A DNA stretch of 29,793 bases from assembly GCA_017432405.1 (NCBI GenBank), contig JAFRJF010000249.1, forward strand, positions 1-29,793. The letters run 5' to 3'. The translations under genes were made by a program, and so were the position numbers. Below the pieces are notes generated by a model. It was not told the DNA's origin. It saw only the letters and a program-made list of their open reading frames with translations, and ran no database searches. How positions within the stretch are numbered: position 1 is the stretch's first letter; every line of letters begins with the position of its first letter. The DNA comes from Clostridia bacterium. GTDB taxonomy: Bacteria > Bacillota_A > Clostridia > Christensenellales > Aristaeellaceae. Positions 14,511-22,121 of this stretch are shown here, in pieces.

Positions 14511-15353
14511 ATGCTGCTCGGAGGAACGGTTGCCGGGAATTGGACGTGCCCAGAGGAATGGGAGGGTCTGCTGGTCAGATCCCGCTTCAAGGCGATCACC
14601 GCGCCGTTTGACTGCCAGACGGACAGGGACGAGATCAGCGCCTATCGCCGGATCTGCGATAAGCACGGCGTGGTCATCGCGGAGATCGGCGTCTGGAAAA
14701 ACCTCTTCGACCCGAACCCCGCCGCCGCTGCCGAGGCGATGGACTACGCCAGGGGGCAGCTGGCCCTCGCGGACGCGGTGGGCATCCCCTGCTGCGTGAA
14801 CATCGCCGGCACGGCCAGCCCCGCCGGATGGGACGCGGCGGACCCTGACAATTACACCGACCAGACCTATGCCCGCATCGTCGGCAGCATCCGGGACATC
14901 CTCGACGCCGTCAAGCCCTCGCGCGCCTTCTACTGCCTGGAGCCCATGCCCTGGATGGTGCCTGACGGCCCCGACGAATACCTTCAGCTGATCCGGGACG
15001 TGGACCGCCCGCAGTTCGCCGCCCACATGGATTTCGTGAACATGATCAACAGCCCCCGACGCTACCTGTTGTCCCAGGCCTTCATCGACGATTGCTTCCG
15101 CAAGCTGGCGCCCTGGATCAAGAGCACCCACATCAAGGATACCCGGATGCACCCCACTCGGCTGACCACGATCCTGGAGGAATGCGCCCCCGGCGAGGGT
15201 ACGCTGGATTTCGGGAAGGTGCTGGGCATCATCAACCGCTGGCTGCCCGCCGACGCGCCGGTACTCCTGGAGCACATGACGACCTTTGAGGAATACGCCA
15301 CCGCCTATGACCACGTCTGCGCCGCCGCAACCGGGGCAGGCATCGCACTCTGA
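14511..15353 (+). CDS. Sugar phosphate isomerase/epimerase-like TIM barrel
   Basis: 280 residues from ATG 14511, preferred over GTG 14502 because AAAGGA at 14494-14499 is only 2 bases from the GTG but 11 from the ATG. Xylose-isomerase-like barrel: VVIAEIGVW near 54-62, CCVNIAGTASP at 94-103, FYCLEPMPWM with Glu144, AAHMDFVNMIN with Asp174, STHIKD with His207 and Asp210, and VLLEHM with Glu254. These are the expected metal ligands. It differs clearly from the barrel protein at 3297, so the two are separate family members rather than a recent duplication. It lies 52 bases after the AMP-ligase fusion and 21 bases before the aldo/keto reductase, with no terminator on either side. It probably isomerises or epimerises a keto-sugar used by the next gene. 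Confidence 0.85.
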   Translation: MLLGGTVAGNWTCPEEWEGLLVRSRFKAITAPFDCQTDRDEISAYRRICDKHGVVIAEIGVWKNLFDPNPAAAAEAMDYARGQLALADAVGIPCCVNIAGTASPAGWDAADPDNYTDQTYARIVGSIRDILDAVKPSRAFYCLEPMPWMVPDGPDEYLQLIRDVDRPQFAAHMDFVNMINSPRRYLLSQAFIDDCFRKLAPWIKSTHIKDTRMHPTRLTTILEECAPGEGTLDFGKVLGIINRWLPADAPVLLEHMTTFEEYATAYDHVCAAATGAGIAL

Positions 15354-15374
15354 CCAATACGGGGAGGAACCATT

Positions 15375-16508
15375 ATGAAGTATCGCAAATTCGGCAAGCT
15401 GGGCATCCAGGGGTCCGCCTTCGGCCTGGGGTGCATGCGCTTCAACGGACCCGCTTCAGGCGACAGCATCATCGACGAACAGAAGGCCATCGGCCTCATT
15501 CGCCGGGCCATCGACGGCGGCGTGACCTACCTGGATACCGCCTACGTCTACCTGGACCGAACCTCCGAGACCGTGCTGGGCAAGGCGCTTCGGGACGGGT
15601 ATCGGGATCGCGTCACCATCGCCACCAAGATGCCCATGGAATATGTGCACAACCGCGCCGAGATGGAGGCGCTGCTGGACGAGGAGCTCAAAAAGCTGCA
15701 GACCGACCACATCGACTTCTACCTGATGCACGGCATCAACCGGCAGAAGTGGGAATACTTCAAGTCCATCGGCGCCCCGGAATTCTTCGACGACATGAAG
15801 CGGGCCGGGCGCATACGCTACAAGTGCTTCTCCTTCCACGGCCCCTACGAGGAGTTTGAATATATCATCAACGACTGGGACTGGGACATGGTGCAGATCC
15901 AGTACAACTTCATGGACGTGAACAACCAGGCGGGCACGAAGGGCCTGGAGCTGGCGGGCAGGCTGGGCATTCCGGTGGTCATCATGGAGGGCCTGCTGGG
16001 CGGACGGCTGGCGAAGGCCCCGGACAACGTGCAGGCGCTGTACGACGCCTTCCCGGTGAAGCGCTCGCCGGTGGAATGGGCGTTCCGTTGGCTGTGCAAC
16101 CACCCGGAGGTGGCCACGGTGCTGTCCGGCTGCAATGAAGAAGCGCAGATCGACGACAACCTGCGCATATTCGACACCGTCGAGCCGGGCATCATGACCG
16201 CGGAGGAGCTCAAACTGATGGACGACGTTCGCGCTGCCTATCTGGCCCGCACGAAGATCGGCTGCACCGGCTGCCGCTACTGCATGCCCTGTCCCAACGG
16301 CGTGGACATCCCCGGCGCCTTCGCGGCCTGGAACAACGTATCGCTGTACGGCGTCGACCCCAAACAGGACTGGAGCTTCAAGCAGATGCTGGAAAAGGGC
16401 GCGACCCCCGATAAATGCGTGGAATGCGGCGCGTGCGAGGCGGCGTGTCCCCAGCACCTGGGCATCATCGAGGGGCTGAAGGACGCCTGGAGCGCCCTGA
16501 ACCGATAG
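15375..16508 (+). CDS. Aldo/keto reductase with C-terminal iron-sulfur region (COG1453 type)
   Basis: 377 residues. The aldo/keto reductase barrel starts MKYRKFGKLG and carries the catalytic set Asp54 and Tyr57/Tyr59 (TYLDTAYVY), Lys85 (ATKMP) and His119 (FYLMHG). The C-terminal quarter has two Cys groups: CTGCRYCMPCP (Cys297, 300, 303, 306) and CVECGACEAACP (Cys351 and 354 flanked by 348 and 358), the latter like a 4Fe-4S ferredoxin loop. The family reduces or oxidises sugar and keto substrates, and the cluster may link it to a ferredoxin or flavin electron donor. GGGGAGGAA precedes ATG 15375. It sits in an operon behind a sugar isomerase-like gene. The substrate is not known. Confidence 0.9.
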   Translation: MKYRKFGKLGIQGSAFGLGCMRFNGPASGDSIIDEQKAIGLIRRAIDGGVTYLDTAYVYLDRTSETVLGKALRDGYRDRVTIATKMPMEYVHNRAEMEALLDEELKKLQTDHIDFYLMHGINRQKWEYFKSIGAPEFFDDMKRAGRIRYKCFSFHGPYEEFEYIINDWDWDMVQIQYNFMDVNNQAGTKGLELAGRLGIPVVIMEGLLGGRLAKAPDNVQALYDAFPVKRSPVEWAFRWLCNHPEVATVLSGCNEEAQIDDNLRIFDTVEPGIMTAEELKLMDDVRAAYLARTKIGCTGCRYCMPCPNGVDIPGAFAAWNNVSLYGVDPKQDWSFKQMLEKGATPDKCVECGACEAACPQHLGIIEGLKDAWSALNR

Positions 16509-16521
16509 AGGGGCGAAGCCA

Positions 16522-17592
16522 ATGGACGGACTATATGATTATATTCAATGGCTGGGCGATTACCCATTCTCCGCCGTGCCGTTTCAGGAGGTCGACGCGG
16601 TCATACTGTGCCTGCTGACCTACTGCGACTACACGCCGCTGTTCGAGCGGTCGGACACGGCGACCCTCCGCGACTGCCAGCGGATGATCGACGCAAATGC
16701 GGTGCGCATCCAGCGGATCGGAGAGGTCGAACCCTTCATGCAGATACTGAAGGCGGCCGTCGCCTCGCGCCGGTTCGGCGAGCTGGGCATGTCCGGCTTC
16801 GTGGACATCATGATCCCCGAGGAGGCGATACAGTTTGCCGCCCTCACCTTCCAAAGCGACGCCGGCTGGTCCTTCATCGCCTATCGGGGCACGGACAGCA
16901 GCCTGGCGGGCTGGAAGGAAGACTTCATGATCAGCTTCAAACGCACCCAGGCCCAGGAGCTGGCGAAGCAGTACGCGGAGAACCGCATCGATACGGAACA
17001 TATGTGGTACATCGGCGGTCATTCCAAGGGCGCAAACCTCGCCCTGTACGCGACCTGCATGCTACCTGACGAGATGCGCGCCGCCATCACGCGGATGTAC
17101 GTCCTCGACGGACCCGGCTTCTGCCCGGAGGTGGTGGACCCCGCCACCGTGGACAAGGTACAATCGCTGGCCACCTGCATCGTTCCGGGCTTCTCCATCA
17201 TCGGGAAGCTCTTCGACCCCCATATCCACGACACCCGCGTGGTCCAATCCTCCGCCTCCGCCCTCGACCAGCACGACCCCGCCACCTGGGGCGTGGATCA
17301 CGGGAAGCTGGCGGAATTGGAGGCAAACGACCCACGCAGCACCTTCATCAACAAGATCTTGGGCAAATGGATCGGCGATCTGCCCCTGTCGGACAGGGAA
17401 GCCTTCGTGACCGACCTGTTCGACGCCCTGGGCGCCGGGGGCGCCAAAACGGTGGAAGAGCTCATGGCCCAGGGCTACAAGGGCTACGAGGCCATGAGCA
17501 ATCGGATGCGGGATGCCAGCGACACCTCGAAGCGGGTGCTCAAGGACCTGTCGCACCAGGCGCTGGAGGTCATCCGGGAATCGCTGGTATGA
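16522..17592 (+). CDS. DUF2974 (Mbeg1-like) alpha/beta hydrolase
   Basis: 356 residues. The N-terminal region MDGLYDYIQWLGDYPFSAVP followed by VDAVILCLLTYCDY is the family signature. FIAYRGTDSSLAGWKEDF at 118-135 and the nucleophile elbow GGHSKGANLA (Ser168) are lipase-like, and VLDGPGFCPEV near 192-202 is also typical. The protein has no signal peptide and is probably a cytoplasmic lipase or esterase of unknown substrate. It starts 13 bases after the aldo/keto reductase stop, with GAGGGG in front, and ends just before a strong terminator, so it is the last gene of the operon that begins with the acyl ligase/acyltransferase fusion. A lipid-related role for both genes is a reasonable inference. 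Confidence 0.85.
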   Translation: MDGLYDYIQWLGDYPFSAVPFQEVDAVILCLLTYCDYTPLFERSDTATLRDCQRMIDANAVRIQRIGEVEPFMQILKAAVASRRFGELGMSGFVDIMIPEEAIQFAALTFQSDAGWSFIAYRGTDSSLAGWKEDFMISFKRTQAQELAKQYAENRIDTEHMWYIGGHSKGANLALYATCMLPDEMRAAITRMYVLDGPGFCPEVVDPATVDKVQSLATCIVPGFSIIGKLFDPHIHDTRVVQSSASALDQHDPATWGVDHGKLAELEANDPRSTFINKILGKWIGDLPLSDREAFVTDLFDALGAGGAKTVEELMAQGYKGYEAMSNRMRDASDTSKRVLKDLSHQALEVIRESLV

Positions 17593-17596
17593 TATG

Positions 17597-17633
17597 AAAC
17601 ACCATGTCGACAAAGCCGGCATGGTGTTTTTTT
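17597..17633 (+). terminator. Rho-independent terminator of the 11813-17592 operon
   Basis: AAACACCATG (17597-17606) pairs perfectly with CATGGTGTTT (17620-17629) around a 13-base loop, and a run of seven T (17627-17633) follows. It lies between convergent genes and may also slow transcription from the minus-strand ABC gene. Confidence 0.88.
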
Positions 17634-17671
17634 CGTCTGCGATAGATTGCCCCGGAATGGCTGATCGCCCG

Positions 17672-19555
17672 TTACGCCGGCTCGTCCCCCGGCTGCTGTC
17701 CCCAGATGTACTCCTCCAGCGCGTTCACGCCGTCATCCCGGGGCTGCAGCGCCTTTGAGAACTGGGTCTCGTACAGCTCGCTGTACACGCCGCCCTGGTT
17801 GACCAGCGCCTGGTGGGTGCCGCGCTCCACGATCCTTCCGTCCTTGACCACCAGGATCTCGTCGGCGGCCAGTATGGTTGAGAGCCTGTGGGCGATCAAT
17901 ATGCTGGTGTGGCTGCGGATGATCGGGTCGATGGCCTCCTGGATCCGCTGCTCCGAAATGGAATCCAGCGCGGAGGTGGCCTCGTCGAATATGAAGATCG
18001 TGGGATCCTTCAGCAGCACGCGGGCGATCGACAGCCGCTGCTTTTCGCCGCCGGACAGCTTGAGCCCCCGGTTGCCCACCATGGCGTCCAGGCCCTCCGG
18101 CTGGTTTTGCACGAAATCCCAGATGTTGGCCTTTTTCAGCGCCGCCTCCATCTCGGCCTCGGTGGCGTCGGCCTTGGCATACAGCAGGTTTTCGCGGATC
18201 GTGCCGTTGAACAGGTAGGTCTCCTGGCTGACCACCCCCACCTGCGCTCTCAGGAAGCCCAGGTCGAGCTTGCGCACGTCGACGCCGTCGAAGGTCACGC
18301 GGCCCTCGTCCACGTCGTACAGCCGGGGAATCAGGTTGATGATGGTGCTCTTGCCGGAGCCGGAGGGCCCGACGATGGCAATGCTGTGCCCCGCCTTCAG
18401 CTCGAAGCTGACGTCCTTGAGCACAGGGCGATCCTTCTCGTAGCCGAAGCAGACGTGGTCGAACACGACGTTGCCCTCGACCCGATCCGGTATGATCGCG
18501 TCCGGCGCGTTGTCGATCTCCACGGGAATGTCGAAGTAGTCGAATATCCGGGAGAACAGGGCCATGGCGCGCATCCAGTCCACCTGGATGTTCAAGAGGC
18601 TGTTCACTGGCATGTACATCCTGCCCAGCAGGGCCACCAGCACGGTGATGTCGCCGATGGTCAGGTCCTGGTTGTAGCGGATCATCAGTATGCCGCCCAC
18701 CAGGTAGATCAGCATGGGGCCGATGCTGGTGAACGTGGACAGTATGACCCGGAACCAGCGCCCCGCCATGCTCTCGCGAATGTTCAGCCGGATCATGCGG
18801 CTGTTTGCTTCCTCGTAGCGCTTGTATTCGTACTTCTCCCTGCCGAACAGCTTGCTGAGCAGCTGGCCGCTGACGGACAGCGTTTCGTTCAGTATGCCGT
18901 TGACCTCATCGTTGCAGGCCTGGGATTCATTGGCGAACTTCCAGCGCGTCCGGCCGGCCCGCCGGGTGGGGATGGTGAACAGCGGCACGATCACCACGCC
19001 GATCAGCGCCAGGACCCAATTCTTGCGAAACATGGCCACCATGGCGATGACCAGCGTGATGACGTTTGAGAGGATGCTGGTGAAGGTATTGGTGATCACC
19101 TGCCGCACGCCGTCGATGTCGCTGGTCATCCTGGTGATGACGTCGCCCTGCCGGCTGGTGGTGAAGAAGCGCTGGGACATCTTCTGAAGGTGGCTGTACA
19201 TCTGGTTGCGCATGTCGTAGGTGATGTGCTGCGCGATCCAGGTGTTGATATAGCTCTCCACGACGCCGATGAGGTTCGCCCCCAGCGTCACCGCCAGGGA
19301 CAGCAGGATGTATTTGACGAGGGCGCCCAGGTCCCGCCGCGTCAGGCCCTCGTCGATGATCTTGCCCGTCAGTATGGACGGCAGCAGCGAACAGAATGAG
19401 GCCACGGCGATGCACAGCAGCACCAGCAGGAGCTTGCCCGTATAGGGCTTGAGATAGGAGAACACCCGCTTCAGCAGCGCGCCGGTCACCTTCGGCTGAC
19501 TGGCCTTTTCCTCCTCGGTCATGAATCCCCTTGAGAAATGCCCCCTGTATGCCAT
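17672..19555 (-). CDS. ABC exporter, fused membrane and ATPase domains (MsbA/LmrA type)
   Basis: 627 residues, the usual length of a half-transporter. About six membrane helices lie in residues 40-320 (for example KLLLVLLCIAVASF at 41-54 and VLALIGVVIVPLF at 181-193). The ATPase domain has Walker A GPSGSGKS at 396-403, the Q-loop around VVSQETYLF (441-449), signature LSGGEKQR at 500-507, Walker B IFIFDE with Glu525, D-loop SALD and the switch His556 in IAHRLST. It should homodimerise in the inner membrane and export a lipid, drug or peptide. GGAGG upstream supports ATG 19555. It is the third gene of a minus-strand operon with an exported propeller-like protein and a methyltransferase-STAS fusion, 39 bases behind the latter. 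The cargo may be the methylated product, which is inference. Confidence 0.92.
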   Translation of the reverse strand: MAYRGHFSRGFMTEEEKASQPKVTGALLKRVFSYLKPYTGKLLLVLLCIAVASFCSLLPSILTGKIIDEGLTRRDLGALVKYILLSLAVTLGANLIGVVESYINTWIAQHITYDMRNQMYSHLQKMSQRFFTTSRQGDVITRMTSDIDGVRQVITNTFTSILSNVITLVIAMVAMFRKNWVLALIGVVIVPLFTIPTRRAGRTRWKFANESQACNDEVNGILNETLSVSGQLLSKLFGREKYEYKRYEEANSRMIRLNIRESMAGRWFRVILSTFTSIGPMLIYLVGGILMIRYNQDLTIGDITVLVALLGRMYMPVNSLLNIQVDWMRAMALFSRIFDYFDIPVEIDNAPDAIIPDRVEGNVVFDHVCFGYEKDRPVLKDVSFELKAGHSIAIVGPSGSGKSTIINLIPRLYDVDEGRVTFDGVDVRKLDLGFLRAQVGVVSQETYLFNGTIRENLLYAKADATEAEMEAALKKANIWDFVQNQPEGLDAMVGNRGLKLSGGEKQRLSIARVLLKDPTIFIFDEATSALDSISEQRIQEAIDPIIRSHTSILIAHRLSTILAADEILVVKDGRIVERGTHQALVNQGGVYSELYETQFSKALQPRDDGVNALEEYIWGQQPGDEPA

Positions 19556-19594
19556 CTCTATGCCTCCCTCCGGTGAGGTCGCCGAAGCGTGGTA

Positions 19595-20851
19595 TTACCC
19601 CTTCAACAAAAACTGGTCAAAGCCCGTCGTCTCCAGGATCTCCCGGACCGCGTCGCTCACGCCGGTCATTGCGAAGCCGTCCTTGTCCTTCAGTGACTTG
19701 TACATCATCAGAAGCACCCGCAGGCCGGCGGAGGATACATAGGACATCCGGCGCACATCGATGTGGATCGCCCTGACGCCGCTGCCCGCTTCCTGGAACC
19801 GCTTCAGCAGCTCCGGCGCGGTGATCGTATCCATGCGGCCCTGGATCGAGACCTCGAAGGTGCCGTCCTTCACGCTGCATTCGACCCTGAAGGGCAGGTT
19901 GGCGTCCACCGGGGCGGGCTTTGCCGCAGACTGCTCCGCCACAGTCAGCTCCCAGAACATCATTTTCCTGAATACCTCCCGCACCGCAGGCTCCGCCTCC
20001 GGGCTCTGCCTGAGGGACCCGATCTCATCGGGCAGGTAGTCGCCCATGCAGATCTCATTCAATTCAAAGCCCATCCTGCCGATGAACGCCCGAACTTTTG
20101 TGTCGTCGGGATCGAAGAACACGCTGTCGTTGAATTTGACGTCCGCCGTCGTGGCGGCGGCGCGGTTGGTCACCGCCGCGTACATCGCGGTCAGCTGGGG
20201 GTCGTTGTTCAGCGCGGCGCCGACGATCTCCCTGTCGTGCAGGAAATAGGCTCTGTCCGTGATGACCCAGCTGCCGCCGTGCTTCTGAAGCAGGCGGTGG
20301 ATGTTGGCGAACACCGTCTCCAGCTCGGATTGGACGAAGTACATCAGCAGCCCTTCCGTGGTGACGAGCAATGGCCCGTTCCCGGTTAACGGCGCCGCCA
20401 TGGATTCGTAATTCGTGGCGTCCACTGCGTGGTAGCTGACTGATTCGCTCTTGCCAATGATGCCTGCCACCGCGGGGACCATTGCGTCGATGACCGCGGG
20501 AAGGTCAAAGCCAAGGTAGGTCCTGCCCTGGCGGGACATGCGAATGCCCCGGGAGGTATAGCCGCAGGGCAGGTCCACGATCCGGCGGTCCTCCATCTTC
20601 TCGATCAGCCGGTTCATGGCCTGGAACCGCGATTCTATGAGGATCGTATACGCCGGAAAGAGCCGCTTGACCTGCTCATGGAGCTCCTTCGGGACGGGCT
20701 TTTTCGACATCTGCGCGCCAAAGGGTTCGAAGCCCAGGGCGTCCAGCAGGCGCTGCGCGTCCGCGTCTCCGGCTGCCGCGTCCAGCTGCACGCAGGACTT
20801 TGCCGTGTTGAACACGGGATTGACGAGCTCCCTCAATTCCTGATTATCCAT
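19595..20851 (-). CDS. SAM methyltransferase (LCMT/Ppm1-like) fused to a C-terminal STAS domain
   Basis: 418 residues from ATG 20851, set by a perfect AAGGAGGT six bases upstream. Residues about 50-300 look like a leucine-carboxyl-methyltransferase/Ppm1-type enzyme: RIVDLPCGYTSRG (90-102) as the SAM motif, YLGFDLPAVIDAM (112-124), and LLVTTEGLLMYF (161-172), which is the typical LCMT 'EG-L-Y' motif. Residues about 321-418 are a STAS domain: FEVSIQGRMDTITAPEL, AIHIDVRRMSYVSSAGLRVL and AVREILETTGFDQFLL. Ser373 matches the phosphorylated Ser of SpoIIAA, though the Asp usually before it is Val. LCMT-like enzymes O-methylate carboxylates; STAS domains bind anti-sigma kinases or other partners. The combination suggests a methyltransferase tethered to or switched by a phosphorylation partner, but no kinase or phosphatase gene is present in the window. 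Confidence 0.85.
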   Translation of the reverse strand: MDNQELRELVNPVFNTAKSCVQLDAAAGDADAQRLLDALGFEPFGAQMSKKPVPKELHEQVKRLFPAYTILIESRFQAMNRLIEKMEDRRIVDLPCGYTSRGIRMSRQGRTYLGFDLPAVIDAMVPAVAGIIGKSESVSYHAVDATNYESMAAPLTGNGPLLVTTEGLLMYFVQSELETVFANIHRLLQKHGGSWVITDRAYFLHDREIVGAALNNDPQLTAMYAAVTNRAAATTADVKFNDSVFFDPDDTKVRAFIGRMGFELNEICMGDYLPDEIGSLRQSPEAEPAVREVFRKMMFWELTVAEQSAAKPAPVDANLPFRVECSVKDGTFEVSIQGRMDTITAPELLKRFQEAGSGVRAIHIDVRRMSYVSSAGLRVLLMMYKSLKDKDGFAMTGVSDAVREILETTGFDQFLLKG

Positions 20852-20880
20852 CTTTGACCTCCTTGTCCCGCAAAGCGGTG

Positions 20881-21840
20881 TCATTGTGCGCGATCGTATT
20901 CGAAAATCTCGTGGATCTCATGGTCGTAGCCCTGGTAAAAGCCCTTCGGCATGCCCAGGACGATCTGTGCGCCGCGGTTGTAGCTGACCAGCATGCGCCC
21001 CGCTTCCCGGTCGAAGGAGATGCCCTCCACCTCGCCCTGCAGGGTCACGTCGTCCAGGGTCCGCTCCGGCAGGACCGTCCAGGCCGTGCGGGAAACGTCC
21101 ACCCGGCAGCGGTAGACGTGGTCCGGTTCGCCCAGGTCTGCGGTGCCGTCGTCCGCCGTCATATAGATCCAGCCGTCGTCGTAGGCGATGCCCTGGATCC
21201 ACTGGGGCGCGGGCTGCAGGTGATGCCTGCCCAGATAGGCGCCCGATTCCAGGTCGTAGCGGTAGAAATAGCGTCCGCTCTCTCCGTCCGCCCAGGAGCA
21301 CAGCCATATGGAGCCGCTGTCCGGGTCCACGGCAATGCCGGAAACCTCGGTCTGGCCGCTGGCCGCGTCAAAGGCGTAGGTCCGCTTAAGCTCCAGCCGC
21401 CCGGCGTCATAGACCGCGATCTGGATGTTGCGGGCCTCGCCGTCCATGAAGTATTCCACGCCGGCATAGATTTCGCCGCCGTACACGTCGATATCCCCGA
21501 TGTGGTTGACCTCGTCGGCAAAGCCCGAAAACGGCTCCTGGGCGCTGGCCGCCGGGTTCCAGTCGCCGTCATATCGGGTAAGCGTCGTGCTGCCGCTGAC
21601 ATAGGCGCAGCCGCCCTCCCAGGCGATGCCCTGGCGCCCGTCGACGTCATGGACGCCGCTCAGGGCATAGGCATAACGCGCTCCCGTATCCTCCGCCTCG
21701 GCCCGCCCCGGCACCGTGACCGGCGCGGGGGGCTGCGCCGCCTCCGCCAGCGCAAAGCCCGAAGCGGCGAGCGCATTGACGAGCACCACCGCCAGCATCA
21801 GTGCCAACGGGCGAAAACAAAGCTGCCTGCCTGTGATCAT
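20881..21840 (-). CDS. Exported beta-propeller-like protein of unknown function
   Basis: 319 residues. An N-terminal signal peptide with a hydrophobic core (LALMLAVVLVNALA) and a likely cleavage after FALA/E at residue 32 points to export. The rest contains repeated strand patterns with Gly-Ile-Ala turns: RQGIAWEGGCAYVSG, HIGDIDVYGGEIYAG, VSGIAVDPDSGSIWLCS, IQGIAYDDGWIYMT and VEGISFDREAGRMLVSY. This is the layout of a five- to six-bladed propeller of the SMP-30/NHL/glutaminyl-cyclase-like type. No catalytic residues can be named. GGAGGG lies ahead of ATG 21840 and a strong promoter is at 21896-21924. It is the first gene of the operon with the methyltransferase-STAS fusion (29 bases downstream) and the ABC exporter. 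Confidence 0.75.
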   Translation of the reverse strand: MITGRQLCFRPLALMLAVVLVNALAASGFALAEAAQPPAPVTVPGRAEAEDTGARYAYALSGVHDVDGRQGIAWEGGCAYVSGSTTLTRYDGDWNPAASAQEPFSGFADEVNHIGDIDVYGGEIYAGVEYFMDGEARNIQIAVYDAGRLELKRTYAFDAASGQTEVSGIAVDPDSGSIWLCSWADGESGRYFYRYDLESGAYLGRHHLQPAPQWIQGIAYDDGWIYMTADDGTADLGEPDHVYRCRVDVSRTAWTVLPERTLDDVTLQGEVEGISFDREAGRMLVSYNRGAQIVLGMPKGFYQGYDHEIHEIFEYDRAQ

Positions 21841-21895
21841 GTCGTTCCCTCCATATCCCCGGGCGAACCCGTGACCTTCATCTTACCATGGTTCC

Positions 21896-21924
21896 ATGAT
21901 AGCAGATTGTGCGGGAGATTTCAA
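21896..21924 (-). promoter_or_regulatory. Sigma70-type promoter for the propeller/methyltransferase/exporter operon
   Basis: On the minus strand TTGAAA (21924-21919), 17 bases, TATCAT (21901-21896), each 5 of 6 to consensus. The predicted start lies about 50 bases ahead of the ATG at 21840. Confidence 0.75.
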
Positions 21925-21947
21925 CAGAAAGTTTGAAGGCGAATTCC

Positions 21948-22004
21948 GATTTGTCGCCCCATGACAAATCAGAAGGTCCTGTCCAAATAAATGCGCTTTG
22001 TCAT
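21948..22004. promoter_or_regulatory. Three copies of a TTTGTC/GACAAA half-site between divergent promoters
   Basis: GATTTGTC (21948-21955) and GACAAATC (21963-21970) form a perfect 8-bp inverted repeat with a 7-base gap. A third copy, TTTGTCAT (21997-22004), is the exact inverse of ATGACAAA at 21961-21968. The cluster lies between the minus-strand -35 (21919-21924) and the plus-strand -35 (22015-22020), a natural place for a regulator acting on both the export operon and the EAL gene. Confidence 0.5.
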
Positions 22005-22014
22005 TGAAAACCGA

Positions 22015-22043
22015 TTGACGAACCCGACATAATACGTTACAAT
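22015..22043 (+). promoter_or_regulatory. Sigma70-type promoter for the EAL-domain gene
   Basis: TTGACG (22015-22020), 17 bases, TACAAT (22038-22043), 5 of 6 matches each. Transcription would start near 22050, which rules out the in-frame ATG at 22050 as translation start and supports ATG 22122. Confidence 0.75.
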
Positions 22044-22121
22044 TATCATATGACATTGGCTCTGCCCGCCCGGGCGCGCGGGCAAAGCTTGAGCGACAAG
22101 CACGGAAAGCGTGGTGATGTT

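Noticed and set aside
22050..22121. Upstream ATG at 22050 as start of the EAL protein
   Set aside because: It coincides with the predicted transcription start and has no ribosome site; the extra 24 residues are basic and unlike the family.
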